The translations under genes were made by a program, and so were the position numbers. From NCBI RefSeq assembly GCF_024701975.1, contig NZ_JANLNM010000001.1:186001-250000 (forward strand): 64,000 nt of DNA, read 5' to 3'. This DNA is from Variovorax sp. ZS18.2.2. GTDB taxonomy: Bacteria > Pseudomonadota > Gammaproteobacteria > Burkholderiales > Burkholderiaceae_C. Under the pieces are notes generated by a model. It was not told the origin of the DNA. It searched no databases and saw only the letters and a program-made list of their open reading frames with translations. Shown here piece after piece: positions 61,873 to 64,000 of the stretch; positions within the stretch are counted from its first letter, which is position 1; each line of letters starts with the position of its first letter.

Positions 61873-61967
61873 CCCTGCCGTACGCAAGCCCTTTTGACGC
61901 TTGTACTGAAGTTTTCACTTTGCCTGCGCGGTGCGGGCGCAACCGTTTGCCGCTGCACTGCAGCAAG

Positions 61968-63095
61968 CTATTTGCTGGAATGAAGCGGCCACGCCGTGGT
62001 GTCGGGCATGAGGATGTGCCAGAGCACCGGGTCGATGCCATCGAAGGTCGCGCGGTAGCGATCGGAAAGGCGGCCCTCGCCGGTCACGTCGCGGATCACG
62101 ATGCCGTCGATGCGCTGCGGGTTCGCGCGGTACACCTGTGCGTAGATCTCCGGATCGGCCTCGCCCGAATCGCCCACCAGCACGAAGCGGCGCCGTGGAA
62201 ATTCGGTGAGCAGCCGGTCGATCACGCCGAGCTTGTGCGCGCGCGAATCCTCGGCACCGGGGATCAGCGTGCGCCACGTCGTGCTCTCGCGCAGGTGCAT
62301 GCTGCCGGCCGGAAAGTCGTTGTCGCGAACGAAGTCCGTGAGCGCGGGATACAGCTGGATCGGGCTCGATGAGAGGTAGTGGAAGCGTGTGTCCGGCACC
62401 TGCGCCAGTGCGCGGTAGTACGCGGCCATGCGGGGCGCCGCCTCGAAGCGCCGCGCGAAGGTGTTCAGCAGCATCTCGCGCCGCTCGCGCACCTGCGTGC
62501 GCTTGATGGTGTCATCGATGTCCGAGATCACCGACACGCCCTCGGCCGGCACGACCAGCGCCTGGCCCCTGAAGCGGGGGATCAGCTCGCCCGGCCCCGT
62601 CACGCCGTGGAACTGCAGCCATTGCACCGGCGCGGCGGTGCGCGGCGCATCGACCACCACGCGCAGGTTGGTGCGGCCGTTTGCGCCCGAGGGCGGCATC
62701 TTCACGCGGGTCTGCGTGCCGTCGAAGACGACGTCGATCAGCTTGCCTTCTTCCGATTCGGCATGGAACAGCGCGGTGCGCTGGTTGAAGCGCAGCCGCG
62801 CCGTGGGCGAGAGCTTCTTGAGGTTCAGCCCGAGGTAGCGCGCCAGCGCGGCGTCGAGGCCCCAGCGCCGTTCGCGCTCGAAGATCCAGGCGTGGATGTC
62901 GACCTCGATCCGGCCATCGTCGGTGGGGCGCGCCGTGCCGGGCATGAAGAGCGCTTCCTCGTCGGCCTCGAGCGGCTCGGCGGCATGAAGCGCCTGCATC
63001 GGCGCAAGGCCTGCGAGCAAGGCGGCCCCACCCATCACCACGGACCGGCGCTTCAGTTGCTGCGCGAGCGGGCGGATGGGCCGGTTGTCGCTCAT
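61968..63095 (-). CDS. App1-type phosphatase domain protein (DUF2183), exported
   Basis: This 375-aa protein starts with a twin-arginine-like signal (KRRSVVMGGAALLAG, about residues 15-30). The C-terminal half has the HAD-type DxDxT motif SDIDDTIKRT and YLSSSPIQLYPALTDF, the layout of DUF2183, the catalytic domain of yeast phosphatidate phosphatase App1. A beta-rich domain with WLQFHGVTGPG precedes it. It overlaps the folA gene by four bases. Substrate unknown; a periplasmic lipid-phosphatase role is inferred. Confidence 0.85.
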   Translation of the reverse strand: MSDNRPIRPLAQQLKRRSVVMGGAALLAGLAPMQALHAAEPLEADEEALFMPGTARPTDDGRIEVDIHAWIFERERRWGLDAALARYLGLNLKKLSPTARLRFNQRTALFHAESEEGKLIDVVFDGTQTRVKMPPSGANGRTNLRVVVDAPRTAAPVQWLQFHGVTGPGELIPRFRGQALVVPAEGVSVISDIDDTIKRTQVRERREMLLNTFARRFEAAPRMAAYYRALAQVPDTRFHYLSSSPIQLYPALTDFVRDNDFPAGSMHLRESTTWRTLIPGAEDSRAHKLGVIDRLLTEFPRRRFVLVGDSGEADPEIYAQVYRANPQRIDGIVIRDVTGEGRLSDRYRATFDGIDPVLWHILMPDTTAWPLHSSK

Positions 63096-63610
63096 GCGTG
63101 CGCGGGTGCGATGCGCTCGTAGGTCACGAAGCTGAAGGCCAGGCCGTCCTTGGCCGAGATGTGCGATTCGCGCTGCGTCTCGCGCCATGCTGCGCCGTCG
63201 AGCGTGGGGGCGTGCGCATCGCCTTCGTAGTCGCGTGCGATTTCGGTCACGACCGCGCGCTGTGCGAGTGGCTCGGCCTCGGCATAGATCTGCGCGCCGC
63301 CGATCACCCACACCTCGGACGATGCCGCCTCTGCGCAGAGCGAGAGCGCATCGCGAAGACTGCTCACCGGCAGCGCACCTTCGGCACGCCAGTCGGCCTG
63401 CCGCGTGACCACGATGTTCTGCCGTCCCGGCAGCGGGCGAAAGCGCGGCGGCAGCGAGTCCCAGGTCTTGCGGCCCATGACCACCGGCGCGCCGGCGGTC
63501 TGCTGCTTGAAGTGCGCCATGTCCTCGGGCAGGTGCCAGGGGATCGTGCCGTTGGCGCCGATGACGCCGTTGGCGGCGCGGGCGTAGATGAGGTTGATAC
63601 GGGCACTCAT
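63092..63610 (-). CDS. folA: Dihydrofolate reductase
   Basis: This 172-aa enzyme reduces dihydrofolate for thymidylate and purine synthesis. Motifs are GVIGANGTIPWHLPEDM, with the catalytic acidic residue in the PED segment, GRKTWDSLP and VIGGAQIYAEAEPLA. It lies five bases downstream of thyA on the minus strand, the usual thyA-folA order, and overlaps the DUF2183 gene. Trimethoprim-contact residues look ordinary. Confidence 0.96.
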   Translation of the reverse strand: MSARINLIYARAANGVIGANGTIPWHLPEDMAHFKQQTAGAPVVMGRKTWDSLPPRFRPLPGRQNIVVTRQADWRAEGALPVSSLRDALSLCAEAASSEVWVIGGAQIYAEAEPLAQRAVVTEIARDYEGDAHAPTLDGAAWRETQRESHISAKDGLAFSFVTYERIAPAHA

Positions 63611-63614
63611 GCGC

Positions 63615-64000
63615 TCAGACCGCCACAGGCGCCTTGATCGGATCGCCATGCTTGTAGTCGAGCACCTCGAAGTCCTCGTACTGGTAGTCGAAGATCGAGT
63701 CGGGCTTGCGCTTGATGTTGAGCGTGGGGTACGGGTACGGATCGCGGCTCAGCTGCAGCTTCACCTGCTCGGCGTGGTTGCTGTAGATGTGGCAATCGCC
63801 GCCGGTCCAGATGAAGTCGCCCACGTCGAGGTCGCACTGCTGCGCGACCATGTGCGTGAGGAGCGCATAGCTCGCGATGTTGAAGGGCACGCCCAGGAAG
63901 ATGTCGGCGCTGCGCTGGTAGAGCTGGCAGCTCAGCTTGCCGCGTTCGCCCTCGGCCTGCGGCGGCGCCACGTAGAACTGGAAGAACGCATGGCAGGGCA
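63615..64000 (-). CDS. thyA: Thymidylate synthase, 5' part beyond the window
   Basis: The visible C-terminal 127 residues belong to ThyA and the frame is open to the window edge. The catalytic cysteine is visible in [10 protein letters not shown] (codon 63993-63995), and the folate/dUMP-binding part follows: [20 protein letters not shown] and the closing [14 protein letters not shown] with PIKAPVAV at the C terminus, as in E. coli ThyA. It makes dTMP, using methylene-tetrahydrofolate regenerated by FolA next door. Confidence 0.97.
   Translation of the reverse strand, partial: PCHAFFQFYVAPPQAEGERGKLSCQLYQRSADIFLGVPFNIASYALLTHMVAQQCDLDVGDFIWTGGDCHIYSNHAEQVKLQLSRDPYPYPTLNIKRKPDSIFDYQYEDFEVLDYKHGDPIKAPVAV

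Overview
The window is high-GC chromosomal DNA of a betaproteobacterium, most likely Burkholderiales/Comamonadaceae and Variovorax-like. The evidence is the tmRNA tag ANDERFALAA, the fused aroA-cmk gene, the gyrA-serC-pheA-tyrA-aroA/cmk-rpsA-ihfB-lapAB supercluster, glnA-ntrB-ntrC, an ACDEFG Mrp antiporter operon and abundant Cox-type molybdenum hydroxylase genes. There are no prophages, insertion sequences, rRNA genes or CRISPR arrays, and no gap longer than 300 bases without a gene. Genes are tightly packed, with many 4-bp ATGA/GTGA overlaps.

Layout. Positions 1-3712 (+) hold the end of an M20 amidohydrolase, a branched-chain-type ABC binding protein and an M81 (MlrC-like) metallopeptidase in one translationally coupled unit. 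Three small genes follow (3771-5710). Positions 5845-14830 hold a complete Cox-type system: a divergent GAF/Fis regulator without an AAA+ domain, then coxS-coxL-coxM-coxD-coxE-coxG-coxF, with the form II active-site loop AYRGAGR. Positions 14851-21013 (-) encode the Mrp/Pha cation/proton antiporter. Then come crcB (fluoride exporter), a DctPQM TRAP transporter and a ComEA-like HhH protein.

Positions 25052-37373 (-) are the conserved housekeeping block: lapB, lapA, ihfB, rpsA, aroA-cmk, tyrA, pheA, serC, a DUF2059 gene and gyrA. It links aromatic amino acid, serine and nucleotide synthesis with translation and LPS assembly. On the + strand follow an OmpA-family gene, ubiG, a HAD phosphatase (MupP/Gph type) and ssrA (tmRNA). 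Right after ssrA lies a small unexplained cluster: a 70-aa lipoprotein and two divergent small genes separated by a near-perfect LexA (SOS) box.

Positions 41210-50162 hold a methyltransferase, gamma-glutamyltransferase, RsuA, a beta-propeller protein coupled to a polysaccharide deacetylase, a 158-bp perfectly centred palindromic element, a fatty acid hydroxylase-type protein, an EI24 membrane protein and a CinA-N protein. Positions 50171-55007 are the nitrogen-control locus: glnA behind a sigma-54 promoter and an NtrC-like site, a coiled-coil protein, ntrB and ntrC. The end (55041-64000) carries a TonB-C-like lipoprotein, xthA, a frameshifted gene with three AP2-like repeats, an alpha/beta hydrolase, a D-tartrate dehydratase-like enolase-superfamily enzyme with a divergent LysR regulator, small hypothetical genes, a YbhN-like membrane protein, an App1-type (DUF2183) protein, folA and the 3' part of thyA.

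The best candidates for something undescribed are the SOS-box gene pair next to ssrA, the broken triple-AP2 gene, the palindromic element at 47291-47448, and structured leaders or hairpins in the cox, rpsA and ompA regions. All functions are inferred from reading the sequence; no database search was run.
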